From positions 62,001-126,000 of the forward strand of contig JAVWEY010000001.1 of NCBI GenBank assembly GCA_036641395.1: a stretch of DNA of 64,000 nucleotides, read 5' to 3'. The notes under the pieces are model-generated. The model worked only from the letters and a program-made list of their open reading frames with translations. It made no database searches and was not told where the DNA came from. This document shows positions 8,594-18,197 of this stretch, piece after piece (within the stretch, counting starts at the first letter, position 1; each line of letters starts with the position of its first letter). The position numbers and the translations under genes are program-made. Source of the DNA: JAVXTH01 sp036641395 (GTDB taxonomy: Bacteria > Bacillota_I > Bacilli_A > Erysipelotrichales > Erysipelotrichaceae).

Positions 8594-9778
8594 CTATTTA
8601 CCTCCCAACTTCTTTAACTTTTCCTTTAAAGCTTCATCATCAAAATCAGCATTATGAGCATCTATCTTCATTCCTGCTTCTTGATACCATTTTGGTAATT
8701 CCGCTTTTTTACTATAACTTGTTTTTTTATCTTGCTGTGCAATATGTTGAAGCGCTTTATTCGCTGTATCAATCTTTAATCGAACCCATGTACTAGCAAC
8801 CTTTTCAGCATATGCCTTTGATAATTTTTGATTTAATTGTTTTAATACATATTCTAATAAAACATTCACAACATCTGGTTTCAATTGGTATTGATCTAAT
8901 AAAAGAACAATTAAATTCTTATCAACACTACTAACTTCAATTCCATTTTGAAGGCTTCTTAAAAACTGAACTGGATGCATCTCATATGGATTATTATTTG
9001 AATTAAAGTCTAAATCACTATGTTCTTTTAAAGCTTTTTTCGCAACTTTCTTTAAATCTAATGTATTATTTCCTAAATCAACACTTTGACTTACAATCAC
9101 TTTCATCTTCTTTTCACTTATTCCATATTGAAAAGATAACTTAGCAATTTCTTTTAAGTTTTGGTTTGTTCTAAGTTTACTTGGAAATACCAATTCACTC
9201 AACCCTTCAAGAAATCTCATTTGATTAAAATATTTCATGTACATTTGATTATCTTGTGACTTTTCAGGTTTTAACACACAATAATCTTGTTCATCCTGTT
9301 CTTTCCAAATATCCTTTAAAACTTGATTCATAGAATCGCTAATATCTTGAAATCCTTCACGATTTTCATCATTTGTCGCAAAATTAAGTTTCGAATATTC
9401 AAATATTTGTTTTCCTACTTTCTTATAATAAAGACGACCAAATACTTCATGAGTAAGAAATTCATTTCCACTTAGTGGTGCATTGATACGATAAATATAA
9501 CTATTTTTAATTGGATTATAAAATGTTTTAACTAATAAATATCGCTCTAATATAATTCGGTTCTTTTCAATTAATTCCATACTTAACCCAGTTAAGTTTT
9601 TAATTAATAAATGATTATTTACCTTTTTATTCCCAGAAGCAACGCTCATTAATATTTGATATAGTAAATAAGCATCTTTTTCTATTAAAGGAAAATATAA
9701 CATCGTTAAAGCACTATAATCTTGATTAATTAAAGTACGCTCACATTCTAAATGTAATTTATCTTGTTGTTGAAGCAT
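8594..9778 (-). CDS. dnaB: Replication initiation and membrane attachment protein DnaB
   Basis: The 394-residue protein has the two DnaB/DnaD-type helical domains of the Firmicutes primosome: an N-terminal winged helix (DYSALTMLYFPLIEKDAYLLYQ onward) and the DnaB_2 domain around residues 290-360 ending in ...STWVRLKIDTANKAL. It helps open oriC and recruit DnaI and the helicase. The ATG at 9778 follows AAAGGAG by 7 nt; an upstream ATG at 9814 would overlap coaE and has no ribosome site. Firmicutes usually place nrdR between coaE and dnaB, but here there is none. Confidence 0.9.
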   Translation of the reverse strand: MLQQQDKLHLECERTLINQDYSALTMLYFPLIEKDAYLLYQILMSVASGNKKVNNHLLIKNLTGLSMELIEKNRIILERYLLVKTFYNPIKNSYIYRINAPLSGNEFLTHEVFGRLYYKKVGKQIFEYSKLNFATNDENREGFQDISDSMNQVLKDIWKEQDEQDYCVLKPEKSQDNQMYMKYFNQMRFLEGLSELVFPSKLRTNQNLKEIAKLSFQYGISEKKMKVIVSQSVDLGNNTLDLKKVAKKALKEHSDLDFNSNNNPYEMHPVQFLRSLQNGIEVSSVDKNLIVLLLDQYQLKPDVVNVLLEYVLKQLNQKLSKAYAEKVASTWVRLKIDTANKALQHIAQQDKKTSYSKKAELPKWYQEAGMKIDAHNADFDDEALKEKLKKLGGK

Positions 9779-9791
9779 TTGAATTCTCCTT

Positions 9792-10370
9792 TCATTTATA
9801 AAGTAGGTTTTCAATCTTCTTTTCTAATTCGCTTAAAGATCCATTATTGAAAATAACATGATCCGCGCGTTTTATCTTTTCACTCTGTGGCATTTGAGCA
9901 GCCATCCGTTTTTTAACATCTTTAATATCCATACCACGCTCTTTAGTTAAACGATTGATTCGTATCTCATCTAAACTTGCAATAAGCCAAATTTCATCAA
10001 ATTCATCAATCCAATTTACTTCAAATAATAAAGGAACTTCAACGACAATCATTGCATCATTTTTATATTCCTTGAACTTTGATTGAATAACTGATTTGAT
10101 ACAAGGATGAATTAAATTTTCAAGTTGTTGTTTCTTTTCTTTGTTTTTAAAAATTAATTCACTTAATAATTTAGGATCAATTTCATCTTCATTATTTAAA
10201 ATACTAGGACCAAAAGCTGCTACTATCTTTTGATAACCTAATCCATTTTTTTGAATTAGATCATGATTAATTTTATCACAATCAAAGACACGGATGTGAT
10301 GTTTTTGTAGAATTTTTATACAAGTAGATTTTCCACTACCAATACTTCCCGTTAATCCTATTTTTTTCAT
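9792..10370 (-). CDS. coaE: Dephospho-CoA kinase
   Basis: The 192-residue P-loop kinase carries out the last step of CoA synthesis. It begins MKKIGLTGSIGSGKST, a complete Walker A. The DCDKINHDLIQ segment and the VEVPLLFEVNW and ITRLTKERG-like LTKERG (lid) motifs are present. The ATG at 10370 overlaps the mutM TGA (ATGA), indicating coupled translation; AAGGAG is 14 nt upstream, a long but usable spacing. A GTG at 10385 would touch that ribosome site and is rejected. Confidence 0.94.
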   Translation of the reverse strand: MKKIGLTGSIGSGKSTCIKILQKHHIRVFDCDKINHDLIQKNGLGYQKIVAAFGPSILNNEDEIDPKLLSELIFKNKEKKQQLENLIHPCIKSVIQSKFKEYKNDAMIVVEVPLLFEVNWIDEFDEIWLIASLDEIRINRLTKERGMDIKDVKKRMAAQMPQSEKIKRADHVIFNNGSLSELEKKIENLLYK

Positions 10371-11200
10371 CGTTTTTTCTGACACTCCTTACAATAATAA
10401 GTTCCTCTACCACCTACTCTTATTTTAGTAATAAGATTACCACAAGTATAACAAGTTTGTTTTTCTCTACCATGTACTTTTAATTGTAGTTGAAACCGCC
10501 CATCCACACCTAATTGTGAAGTATAGGAGCGAATCGTTGTTCCACCAGCATTACTTGCCCCAGTTAAAATTCTTCTTGTTTCAAGTATCATGCATTCAAA
10601 ATCACTTTTTCTTAAATGTGAAATATTTGTTTCCGGATGAAGATGTAAGGCAAAGCAAATTTCATCAGCATAAATATTACCAACACCAGCCATCACTCTT
10701 TGATCTAATAATGCTTGTTTTAAAGTAATCGTGCGATGATGTAGCATCTGCCATAAATAAGCAACCGTAATCCGCTCATCAAATACATCATAGCCAACAT
10801 TTTTCATACAAGGATAAGTATAAGGATCGATTGCTTTCTTATATAAATACATTCTACCAAATTTACGTGTATCGTGGTAGCGTAATTCTACTTCATTCTC
10901 AAAGCGAATGATCAAATGTGTATGCTTAGGATCATAAGAATCACAATGTTTTTGTACATAGTATTTACCTTCCATACGTAAATGTGATATTAACATATAA
11001 TCACCTAAATCAAACATTAAATACTTACCAATTCGCTTGTAATCTTTAATTGTTTTGCCAATTAATATATTTGAAAAAGATAATGAATCATGGGTTTCAA
11101 TTAAGTTAGGATATCGTACATTAACCTCTTGAATGCATGGATTCCCTAATAAATGTGCTAAGGTTAGACGAACCGTTTCAACTTCAGGTAACTCAGGCAT
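10367..11200 (-). CDS. mutM: Formamidopyrimidine-DNA glycosylase
   Basis: The 277-residue base-excision repair enzyme removes 8-oxoguanine. The mature N-terminus PELPEVETVR supplies the catalytic Pro and Glu. Lys in GKYLMFDL, the H2TH motif around QALLDQRVMAGVGNIYADE, and the C-terminal zinc finger with CYTCGN and YYCKEC are intact, so it should be active. It lies two bases downstream of the polA stop and overlaps coaE. Confidence 0.97.
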   Translation of the reverse strand: MPELPEVETVRLTLAHLLGNPCIQEVNVRYPNLIETHDSLSFSNILIGKTIKDYKRIGKYLMFDLGDYMLISHLRMEGKYYVQKHCDSYDPKHTHLIIRFENEVELRYHDTRKFGRMYLYKKAIDPYTYPCMKNVGYDVFDERITVAYLWQMLHHRTITLKQALLDQRVMAGVGNIYADEICFALHLHPETNISHLRKSDFECMILETRRILTGASNAGGTTIRSYTSQLGVDGRFQLQLKVHGREKQTCYTCGNLITKIRVGGRGTYYCKECQKKR

Positions 11201-11202
11201 TT

Positions 11203-13794
11203 TTACTTAGCCTCAAACCAAGAATTCCCAACAGATGCATCGGCAATTAGTGGTACTTTTAATTCCATTGCATGGCACATTCCATCTTCAACTATTTCTT
11301 TCATTCGTTCGACTTCGTCTAACTCACAATCAAAGATTAATTCATCATGAATTTGTAGAATCATCGTTGATTTCATTTTTTCTTCTTTCATTTTATTGAA
11401 TACTAAAATCATTGCCTTCTTAATTAAATCTGCCGCACTACCTTGAATTGGTGCGTTCATTGCTGCTCGCTTACCAAATTCTCGCATCATATAATTCTTA
11501 TCATGAATTTCTTTAATCGTACGACGTCGATTAAAGAGCGTCTTTACATAACCATTTGCTTCACAAAAAGTAATCGTTTCATCCATAAATTTTTTAATAT
11601 TAGGATAAGATGCGAAATACTTTTCAATAAACAATTTTGCTTCATTTCTAGAAATAGATAACTGTTCACTTAAACCAAATTCAGATTGTCCATAAACAAT
11701 TCCAAAATTAACTGTTTTAGCACTTCTACGCATTTGTGAAGTAACTTCTTCTAATTGACAATCAAAAATTTCCATAGCTGTTTTACTATGAATGTCAATT
11801 CCTTGATTAAATGCATGAATCATTTCATGTTCATCTGCCATATGGGCTAACATTCTTAATTCAATCTGTGAATAATCTGCCGCTAATAAAATATGATTAG
11901 GACTTGCCACAAATGCTTTACGAATTTCTTTTCCTGCTTCATCACGAACACTAATATTTTGTAGATTAGGCTCACTTGAAGATAAACGTCCGGTTTGCGT
12001 TAAACATTGATTAAAAATAGTATGAATTTTGCCATCTTTTAATACGTGTTTACTTAAACCGATAGCGTAGGTAGAATATAACTTTTGAACCTTTCGCTGT
12101 TCCATTAACAAAGGAATGACAGGATGCGATGATGCCAACTTTTCTAGTACATCAACTGCTGTACTTCTTTTTTTATTAGCTTTTAATCCTAATTCATCAA
12201 ACAATACACTCGCTAATTGCTTCGGTGAATTGATGTTAAATTCAAATCCTACAATTGCATAGATTTGAGAACTTAACTCCTCAATTTTAGAAAGAGTTGA
12301 ACTTGCAATTTGATCTAACATTTTTAAATCAGTTGTTACACCATTTCGCTCCATTTCAAATAAAACATAGGCCAATGGTATTTCAATTTCATTAAATAAA
12401 TCCATCATTTCTAATGAAATAAGTTCTTGTTTCAATTCTTCAATTAAAGGATATAAATAATTTAATTGAGCAAATACATACTCTAATCGTGATTCTTCAT
12501 CTGCCAATTTAGGCTTTCCCTTTTTCCCATAAACATCATCACTAGTTGAAGTAAAACCATATTTATCAGCTAGTTTTTGATAATCATTGATACTTCCATC
12601 AACTAAAAAGGCCGCAATCATAATATCAAAAGACAATTGATTAATCTCAATATTATGTAAAGAAAAGGCATGGTACATGCTTTTTATATCATAAGCACAT
12701 TTTTTCGCATCGCTCTTTAAGTAATCTAAAAACGGTTGATCTTTTAATAGATCCTCTTTATGTATATATTGACTACGGTCTTTATATTTAATACCAATTC
12801 CAAATAAAGTTGTTTCATAATAACTTTCATTATCAATATCTAAGAATAACAAAGCACCATCTTGTAGAAGTTTGGAATCAATATGTTCACTACCAAATTG
12901 TGGTGCTTCCTTAACAATCGTTGTTTCTTTTTTCTTTTCACTTCGACGAATAAAACTGTTCATCTCATATTTCGCATAGAAATCGATTAATTCAGGTTTT
13001 GGTTCTTTAAAATCCAAATCTTCAAGTTTAAAAGGTATCTTCGCATCCGTAATAATTGTAGCTAAATGTTTTGATAAGAAAGCATTCTCTTTATCTTCAA
13101 TTAATCGCTCTTTTAACTTACCTTTTAATTCATCAATATGTTCATAAACTCCTTCAACACTTTCATATTCAGCCAAAAGTTTTAAAGCAGTCTTTTCACC
13201 AACCCCTTTTACTCCTGGAATATTATCCGCTGTATCCCCCATTAAACCCTTTAATTCAATTACTTGATGAGGGGTAATTCCCATACTAGCTTTTAAACTC
13301 GCTTCATCAACAATATCGATTTCACTAATACCTTTTTTCATTAAATAAACATTCGTTGTTGGATCAATTAATTGTAGAAGATCTTTATCACTTGATAATA
13401 TATTTATTTGATAATCAGGATGTATCTTTGCCATAGTCCCTATAATATCATCAGCTTCAATACCATCACACTCATAGCGAAAAATCCCATAAGCATCTAA
13501 ATACTCACGAACAATTGAGAATTGAACAATTAAATCTTGATCAAGTTCTTTTCTTGTTCCTTTATAGGCAGGATATTCAATATGACGAAAAGTAGGTTTA
13601 CCACTATCCCATGCAACAAATACCTTATCTGGTTTAATCAATTCAAATGCTTTTTGTAACATATTCGCAAAACCAATAATTGCATTGGTTGGTATTCCAT
13701 TTGAGGTAGTCATGCTTCTTCCATACAGTGTTGCATAATAAGCACGAAATAACATCGAATTCCCATCTACTAATAACATTTTTTTCATCGACAT
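11203..13794 (-). CDS. polA: DNA polymerase I
   Basis: The 863-residue protein has an N-terminal 5'-3' flap nuclease (residues 1-~290, LLVDGNSMLFRAYYA; GVKGVGEKTALKLL helix-hairpin-helix), a central 3'-5' exonuclease-like domain and a C-terminal family A polymerase (LLAADYSQIELRMLAH motif A, motif B around RRSAKTVNFGIVYG, and LQIHDELIFD motif C). In the exonuclease-like domain the first catalytic DxE is replaced by FLDIDNES, so proofreading is probably lost, as in Bacillus Pol I. GGAGG precedes the ATG by 7 nt. First gene of the polA-mutM-coaE-dnaB-dnaI run. Confidence 0.97.
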   Translation of the reverse strand: MSMKKMLLVDGNSMLFRAYYATLYGRSMTTSNGIPTNAIIGFANMLQKAFELIKPDKVFVAWDSGKPTFRHIEYPAYKGTRKELDQDLIVQFSIVREYLDAYGIFRYECDGIEADDIIGTMAKIHPDYQINILSSDKDLLQLIDPTTNVYLMKKGISEIDIVDEASLKASMGITPHQVIELKGLMGDTADNIPGVKGVGEKTALKLLAEYESVEGVYEHIDELKGKLKERLIEDKENAFLSKHLATIITDAKIPFKLEDLDFKEPKPELIDFYAKYEMNSFIRRSEKKKETTIVKEAPQFGSEHIDSKLLQDGALLFLDIDNESYYETTLFGIGIKYKDRSQYIHKEDLLKDQPFLDYLKSDAKKCAYDIKSMYHAFSLHNIEINQLSFDIMIAAFLVDGSINDYQKLADKYGFTSTSDDVYGKKGKPKLADEESRLEYVFAQLNYLYPLIEELKQELISLEMMDLFNEIEIPLAYVLFEMERNGVTTDLKMLDQIASSTLSKIEELSSQIYAIVGFEFNINSPKQLASVLFDELGLKANKKRSTAVDVLEKLASSHPVIPLLMEQRKVQKLYSTYAIGLSKHVLKDGKIHTIFNQCLTQTGRLSSSEPNLQNISVRDEAGKEIRKAFVASPNHILLAADYSQIELRMLAHMADEHEMIHAFNQGIDIHSKTAMEIFDCQLEEVTSQMRRSAKTVNFGIVYGQSEFGLSEQLSISRNEAKLFIEKYFASYPNIKKFMDETITFCEANGYVKTLFNRRRTIKEIHDKNYMMREFGKRAAMNAPIQGSAADLIKKAMILVFNKMKEEKMKSTMILQIHDELIFDCELDEVERMKEIVEDGMCHAMELKVPLIADASVGNSWFEAK

Positions 13795-13900
13795 AAGTTA
13801 CCTCCATATACGACTTATTCTACCACAATATCATCATTCTATCGACAGTTTCATCAATTATTAACACAATTACTGATTTCATTATTTTTTTTACTAATAA

Positions 13901-13928
13901 TAAAAAAAGAGAGACACAATTTGTCTCT
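13901..13928 (-). terminator. Terminator after the ABC permease
   Basis: AGAGACA / TGTCTCT with a five-base loop (13910-13928), followed on the minus strand by seven T. The permease stop codon overlaps the stem. Confidence 0.85.
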
Positions 13929-14655
13929 ACAATTTTTGCTTATGAAAGAATATTTTTAATCCCTGTTCTAAAATAACTAATAATATAATAATCCAAATCG
14001 TCCAAGCAAAAATACCTGCCATATCAAGATTAATCCGGCAATACTGTAATTCTCTTCCGATTCCTTGATCTACCTGTCCTAATATTTCAGCCATAACACC
14101 AACTTTAAAGGCTAGTCCAATTCCACTAGACATTGATGCAGCAATAAAAGGTTTCAACATTGGTAAATCAATTTTAATAATCTGATTGAATTTTGATAAA
14201 GGATATATTTTTAAGACATCACATAACTTCTTATCTTTACTTTCAAGTCCAGTAAGAAAATTACTATAAAACATTGGAAATAGAATTAAAAATGTAATAA
14301 TCGTAGCTGATACTTCTCTACCAAACCATATTAATATAATAATAATATAAGATATATTAGGTACACTCTTTGCCAAGGTTATGATTGGTGTTAATAAACC
14401 TAATAGAATACTTGAATAATAGGAACATAAAGCAAATAATAAGGCAGCGATAAACGCAAATAACAACCCCATCGAACTTCGCGTTAAAGTAGTAAGTACA
14501 ATTCGATAAAAATCAGGTGATGTTAGCTGGTGCATCATCGAAGTAACAACCGCCTGTGGGGTTGGAAGAATATACGAGTTATCCATAAAATATGCTCCAA
14601 GCCACCATGAAGTAATAATTAAAACACACCCAATTGTGAAATATCGCTTTTTCAT
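13927..14655 (-). CDS. ABC transporter permease (SsuC/TauC type)
   Basis: The 242-residue protein has about six membrane helices and the BPD_transp_1 fold. The EAA-type loop for ATPase contact is visible as KIYPLSKFNQIIKIDLPMLKPF (residues ~150-170). The family imports sulfonates, nitrate, pyrimidine precursors and similar small anions or heterocycles; the substrate is not readable. The ATG at 14655 has AAGGTG six bases upstream; the GTG at 14664 is not needed. The preceding gene encodes the matching binding protein, but no ATPase gene is nearby, so the system must borrow one from elsewhere. Confidence 0.85.
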   Translation of the reverse strand: MKKRYFTIGCVLIITSWWLGAYFMDNSYILPTPQAVVTSMMHQLTSPDFYRIVLTTLTRSSMGLLFAFIAALLFALCSYYSSILLGLLTPIITLAKSVPNISYIIIILIWFGREVSATIITFLILFPMFYSNFLTGLESKDKKLCDVLKIYPLSKFNQIIKIDLPMLKPFIAASMSSGIGLAFKVGVMAEILGQVDQGIGRELQYCRINLDMAGIFAWTIWIIILLVILEQGLKIFFHKQKL

Positions 14656-14709
14656 GGAAATCACCTTCTTACTTCATCCATTATAATATATTTATAAACA
14701 TAAGCAATC

Positions 14710-14734
14710 AAAAAAAACGGTATTTCTACCGTTT
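14710..14734 (-). terminator. Hairpin terminator between binding protein and permease genes
   Basis: AAACGGTA / TACCGTTT with a four-base loop (14715-14734) and eight T after it on the minus strand. It starts in the stop codon of the binding-protein gene and probably limits read-through into the permease gene. Confidence 0.8.
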
Positions 14735-15659
14735 AACGAATTATCATTTCTTCTGAATAAGTAATTTTAAACATTTTTAAGAAAGTTGTTAGATCTTTAC
14801 TTGCTTTGCTTGCCTTAACATATTTAATATTTTGTTTATCCCATGTTAATTGAGCAATTTTTTCATTTGGAATACCTAACTTCTTAACGCCAACTTTCTT
14901 AGCTAATTTACTAATTTGTGTTGGATCTTTCTTTACTGTTTTATTCACGAATTTATCGATGCGTTTGCTTGCATATTCACCCGATTTATTACGACCGCGT
15001 TTTACAAACATAGCAGCTTGTGGATAACCAGCATTTTCCATGTTGTGTTTTGCTTTGAATTCGGCTTGTAAGTCTTTGATAACACTTAAACTAATACCTT
15101 TTTCTTTTGCTTTCATAATCGTAGCTGTAGCTGCAGGTTCTGCTAGTAAACCAACATTTGCTTTACCTGATAATAACTGTGCTTGAACATCACTTACCGC
15201 ATTGTAAGCAACATTTTTAGCTATAATTGCGTTAAAATCAATTGTATTCTTTAAAATCATACCTGGAACTGCACCTTCACCAAAGCTAGCAAAGTCGCCT
15301 TCTTGATTTAATGCTTCAGCATTAGTTCCAACTACATAAAGATTTCCCCAAGTAATAATTGAATCTAATAAGAATGGTGTATTACCTTCTTGAATCATTT
15401 TAGTTCCTAAGTTAACAGGTGCGATAATAACATCATAATCCGATGATTCTTTCGCAAGTTCAGCACTTAATACTTCTGGTCCTTGAACAATCGTAATTTT
15501 CACATGTTTATTATCATATAATGGTAATAAAGATAAAGCTGTTGCTCCTGCTGGCGCTAAAATTTTAACTTTGTCATTTGGAACATCCGTTGTCTGTCCG
15601 CCTACACATCCCGTTAATAAAAGGGTCGTAGCGATTAATAATGCAGCAATTTTTTTCAT
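14733..15659 (-). CDS. ABC transporter substrate-binding lipoprotein (NMT1/SsuA-like)
   Basis: The 308-residue protein has a lipoprotein signal peptide with the lipobox LLTGC (Cys ~18). The mature part is a two-lobed periplasmic-type binding fold of the NMT1/SsuA class, with KVKILAPAGATALSLLPLYD and DVIIAPVNLGTKMIQEG near the start. Its ATG overlaps the thrS stop (ATGA), so it is translationally coupled to thrS and should share the T-box. This suggests uptake of an amino-acid-related compound when charged tRNA-Thr is low (inference). Lysine-rich C-terminus. Confidence 0.85.
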   Translation of the reverse strand: MKKIAALLIATTLLLTGCVGGQTTDVPNDKVKILAPAGATALSLLPLYDNKHVKITIVQGPEVLSAELAKESSDYDVIIAPVNLGTKMIQEGNTPFLLDSIITWGNLYVVGTNAEALNQEGDFASFGEGAVPGMILKNTIDFNAIIAKNVAYNAVSDVQAQLLSGKANVGLLAEPAATATIMKAKEKGISLSVIKDLQAEFKAKHNMENAGYPQAAMFVKRGRNKSGEYASKRIDKFVNKTVKKDPTQISKLAKKVGVKKLGIPNEKIAQLTWDKQNIKYVKASKASKDLTTFLKMFKITYSEEMIIR

Positions 15660-17386
15660 TTTTTGTCCTCAACTTCCTTTTTAAGTTTCGCAATCAATTC
15701 CTTGATTGGTAATGTAATTGAATCCTTAGATCCCATTCTTCGGATCGTTGCTGTTTGGTTTTCGACTTCACCTTGACCAACAACAATCTGAACAGGAATC
15801 TTATGCATCTGTGCTTCACGTATGCGATAACCTAATTTTTCATTACGAGCATCAACTTCGGATCTAAATCCATTAGCTAATAATTCTTTATTTAAGTTTT
15901 CCGCATATGCTAAATGCTCTTCATGGTGAACTGGAACCACTACAATTTGTTTTGGTGATAACCATAAAGGGAAATTACCAGCATAATGTTCAATTAAGAT
16001 GGCGATAAACCGCTCAACTGCTCCAAAAATAACACGATGGACCATAATTGGTCTTTGTTTCGTTCCATCTTTTTCAACATAAGTTAAATCAAAACGTTCT
16101 GGTAAATTCATATCCAACTGTATTGTAGCACATTGCCACTCTCTACCCAAAGAATCTTTGATATGAAAGTCTAGTTTAGGACCATAAAATGCTCCATCTC
16201 CAGGATTTACTTTATAAGTCTTACCAGCGTGGACACATGCTGCTGCAAGAGCTGCTTCACTGCGCTCCCATACTGCTATTTCTCCAATAAACTTCTCTTC
16301 AGGACGCGTACTTAATTCAATTCGATATGGTAAATTAAAGACTGAATAAATACGATCAACAAAAGCAATAACACGCATTACTTCTTCTTCAATTTGATCT
16401 TCTCGCATATAAATATGAGCATCATCTTGGGTAAAAGTACGAACTCTAAATAAACCATTTAAAGCGCCACTTGCTTCATGACGATGAACTTGACCAAGTT
16501 CTCCCATACGGATTGGTAAATCTTTATAAGAATGTAAACTATTTTTATAAACAAGAATACTACCAGGACAATTCATCGGTTTAATCGCAAATTTACGATC
16601 ATCAACATCACTAATATACATATTGTCGCCATAATTATTCCAATGACCACTACGTTCCCATAACTCTTGTGACATCATAATTGGTGTCTTTATAAATTGA
16701 TAGCCTTCTTTTGTATGTTCTTCATACCAATAATTCTCTAAGATATTTCTTAAAACCATTCCATTTGGTAAGAAAAATGGCATACCAGGAGCATATTCAC
16801 TCATCATAAATAAATCAAGTTCACGACCTAATTTCTTATGATCACGTTTTTTAGCTTCTTCTAATAGTTCTAAATGAGCCTCTAAATCTTCTTTATTTTC
16901 AAAACAGATTCCATAAATACGTTGTAACATTTTATTCTTAGAATCGCCCTTCCAATAAGCACCAGAATGTTTCAATAATTTAAAATTCTTACATTCTTTC
17001 ACCGTTTCTACATGTGGTCCTCTACATAAATCAACAAAATCACCTTGAGCGTAACATGTAATTGATCCATCTTGTAAGTCTTCGATTAAAGCTAATTTAT
17101 AAGGATCATCCTTAAACATTTCCATTGCTTCTTCTTTACTTATTTCTTTGCGAGTGATGCGTTTTCCATCTTTCGCAATTTTCTTCATTTCTTTTTCAAT
17201 CTTCTCTAAATCTTCATCACGAATAACTTCATCACCTAAATCAATGTCATAATAAAAACCATCACTGATTACAGGTCCTACCCAAAATTTAGCTTGTGGA
17301 TATAAGCGTTTTACCGCTTGTGCCATCATATGTGCACAAGAGTGATTTAATCTTGATAGTTTTTCATCTTCTTTAATATCAATCAT
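15656..17386 (-). CDS. thrS: Threonine-tRNA ligase lacking the TGS domain
   Basis: The 576-residue enzyme charges tRNA-Thr. It begins directly with the SAD/editing domain (LNHSCAHMMAQAVKRLYPQ, His residues of the HxxxH editing site; RGPHVET with Cys later), then the class II catalytic core with motif 2 (GQVHRHEASGALNGLFRVR, TFTQDDAHIY), motif 3 (MVHRVIFGAVERFIAIL) and a C-terminal anticodon domain (VVPVHHEEHL). The ~60-residue N-terminal TGS domain of typical enzymes is missing. The ATG at 17386 has GAGGAG 7 nt upstream. A T-box leader precedes it, and the ABC binding-protein gene overlaps its stop. Confidence 0.95.
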   Translation of the reverse strand: MIDIKEDEKLSRLNHSCAHMMAQAVKRLYPQAKFWVGPVISDGFYYDIDLGDEVIRDEDLEKIEKEMKKIAKDGKRITRKEISKEEAMEMFKDDPYKLALIEDLQDGSITCYAQGDFVDLCRGPHVETVKECKNFKLLKHSGAYWKGDSKNKMLQRIYGICFENKEDLEAHLELLEEAKKRDHKKLGRELDLFMMSEYAPGMPFFLPNGMVLRNILENYWYEEHTKEGYQFIKTPIMMSQELWERSGHWNNYGDNMYISDVDDRKFAIKPMNCPGSILVYKNSLHSYKDLPIRMGELGQVHRHEASGALNGLFRVRTFTQDDAHIYMREDQIEEEVMRVIAFVDRIYSVFNLPYRIELSTRPEEKFIGEIAVWERSEAALAAACVHAGKTYKVNPGDGAFYGPKLDFHIKDSLGREWQCATIQLDMNLPERFDLTYVEKDGTKQRPIMVHRVIFGAVERFIAILIEHYAGNFPLWLSPKQIVVVPVHHEEHLAYAENLNKELLANGFRSEVDARNEKLGYRIREAQMHKIPVQIVVGQGEVENQTATIRRMGSKDSITLPIKELIAKLKKEVEDKK

Positions 17387-17406
17387 CTTTATTCTCCTCG
17401 TATCTT

Positions 17407-17640
17407 TCACAAAAAAAAGACTGCAGTCAAAGGACGTCAGTCATGCGCGGTACCACCTTTGTTCACACTTAACTCAATAAGTATGCACTCTTATCCTTAA
17501 CGCGGATGATTACGGCACACCCTTCCAGGGGCAACTCCAAGGTGGTAAGATATCTTCTTAATCAAGGCTTGCACCAAACGCCTTGTCTCTACTAATCAAG
17601 GTAAGATATCCGTTTATCCTTTTCAAACGTTTTTGATATA
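17407..17640 (-). promoter_or_regulatory. T-box leader of thrS
   Basis: On the minus strand the leader contains the T-box AAAGGTGGTACCGCGC (about 17460-17445), preceded by a Stem I region bounded by GATATCTT and AAGATATC, with the AGTAGAGA bulge and the GGTGCAAGCC apical segment. A pair of adjacent ACC (Thr) triplets at 17546-17541, just before CTTGGAGTTG, are candidate specifiers. It ends in a terminator: GACTG / CAGTC plus inner GTC / GAC, then nine T (about 17443-17411). The design fits transcription read-through when tRNA-Thr is uncharged. Confidence 0.93.
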
Positions 17641-17690
17641 GGTAATTTATACACCAAATCATTTTTTTTGTCAATCAAAACACATGTTAT

Positions 17691-18014
17691 TCACTCTACA
17701 ATTTTAACGATTAAAGGCTTCGTAATCGTACGTTTCTCTACTTTAAATGTAATCTTATATTCACCAGCTTGATCAAAATCAACATTCGATATAACTTGTA
17801 TATATTGTTTTTGTTCTTTTGTCAAAGGTTGCCCTTCTAGTAAAAGATTAGCTTTGACATCTAACAACTTAACATCTTTTGCTGCCTTATTTTGATCAAT
17901 CGTACACGCATGGACTGAACACACAATTGATTCATTCTTCAATGAATACTTACTATCTGCACTACAACCAACGATAAAGATTAAAACGATAAGACATCCG
18001 ATTATCTTTTTCAT
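17691..18014 (-). CDS. Small lipoprotein with an Ig-like C-terminal domain
   Basis: The 107-residue protein has a clear lipoprotein signal (KKIIGCLIVLIFIVGCS, lipobox Cys ~17). The C-terminal half (QVISNVDFDQAGEYKITFKV) has the DxxxxGxYxxTF pattern of bacterial Ig-like surface domains. AAGGAG precedes the ATG. Two extra Cys (SIVCSVHACTI) may form a disulfide. Function unknown; it lies between the thrS leader and the toxin-antitoxin island, on the minus strand, and is not obviously in an operon with either. Confidence 0.7.
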   Translation of the reverse strand: MKKIIGCLIVLIFIVGCSADSKYSLKNESIVCSVHACTIDQNKAAKDVKLLDVKANLLLEGQPLTKEQKQYIQVISNVDFDQAGEYKITFKVEKRTITKPLIVKIVE

Positions 18015-18100
18015 ATATTCTCCTTTTTGTCACTATCATTTTATCTGTAAATCATATAAATTACAACTGCTATTTCATCGCATCAGTAATAAAGAATAAT

Positions 18101-18197
18101 AGCATTATATATGAAAAACAAGGACTTCTTATCGAATCAATCATCGTATTTATGGATTGTTTATTTAATTGATTAATTCATCTAAAACGCTATCTAT
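18101..18197. repeat. 97-bp direct repeat, copy 1 (toxin 3' end and downstream)
   Basis: From AGCATTATATATGAAAAACA to the last codons of the toxin gene, this segment recurs at 18982-19077 in the same orientation with only a few substitutions and one single-base deletion. The two copies flank the toxin-antitoxin module. Confidence 0.9.

Noticed and set aside
13071..13277. Antisense frame inside polA
   Set aside because: It is a shadow of polA codons on the other strand, without ribosome site.
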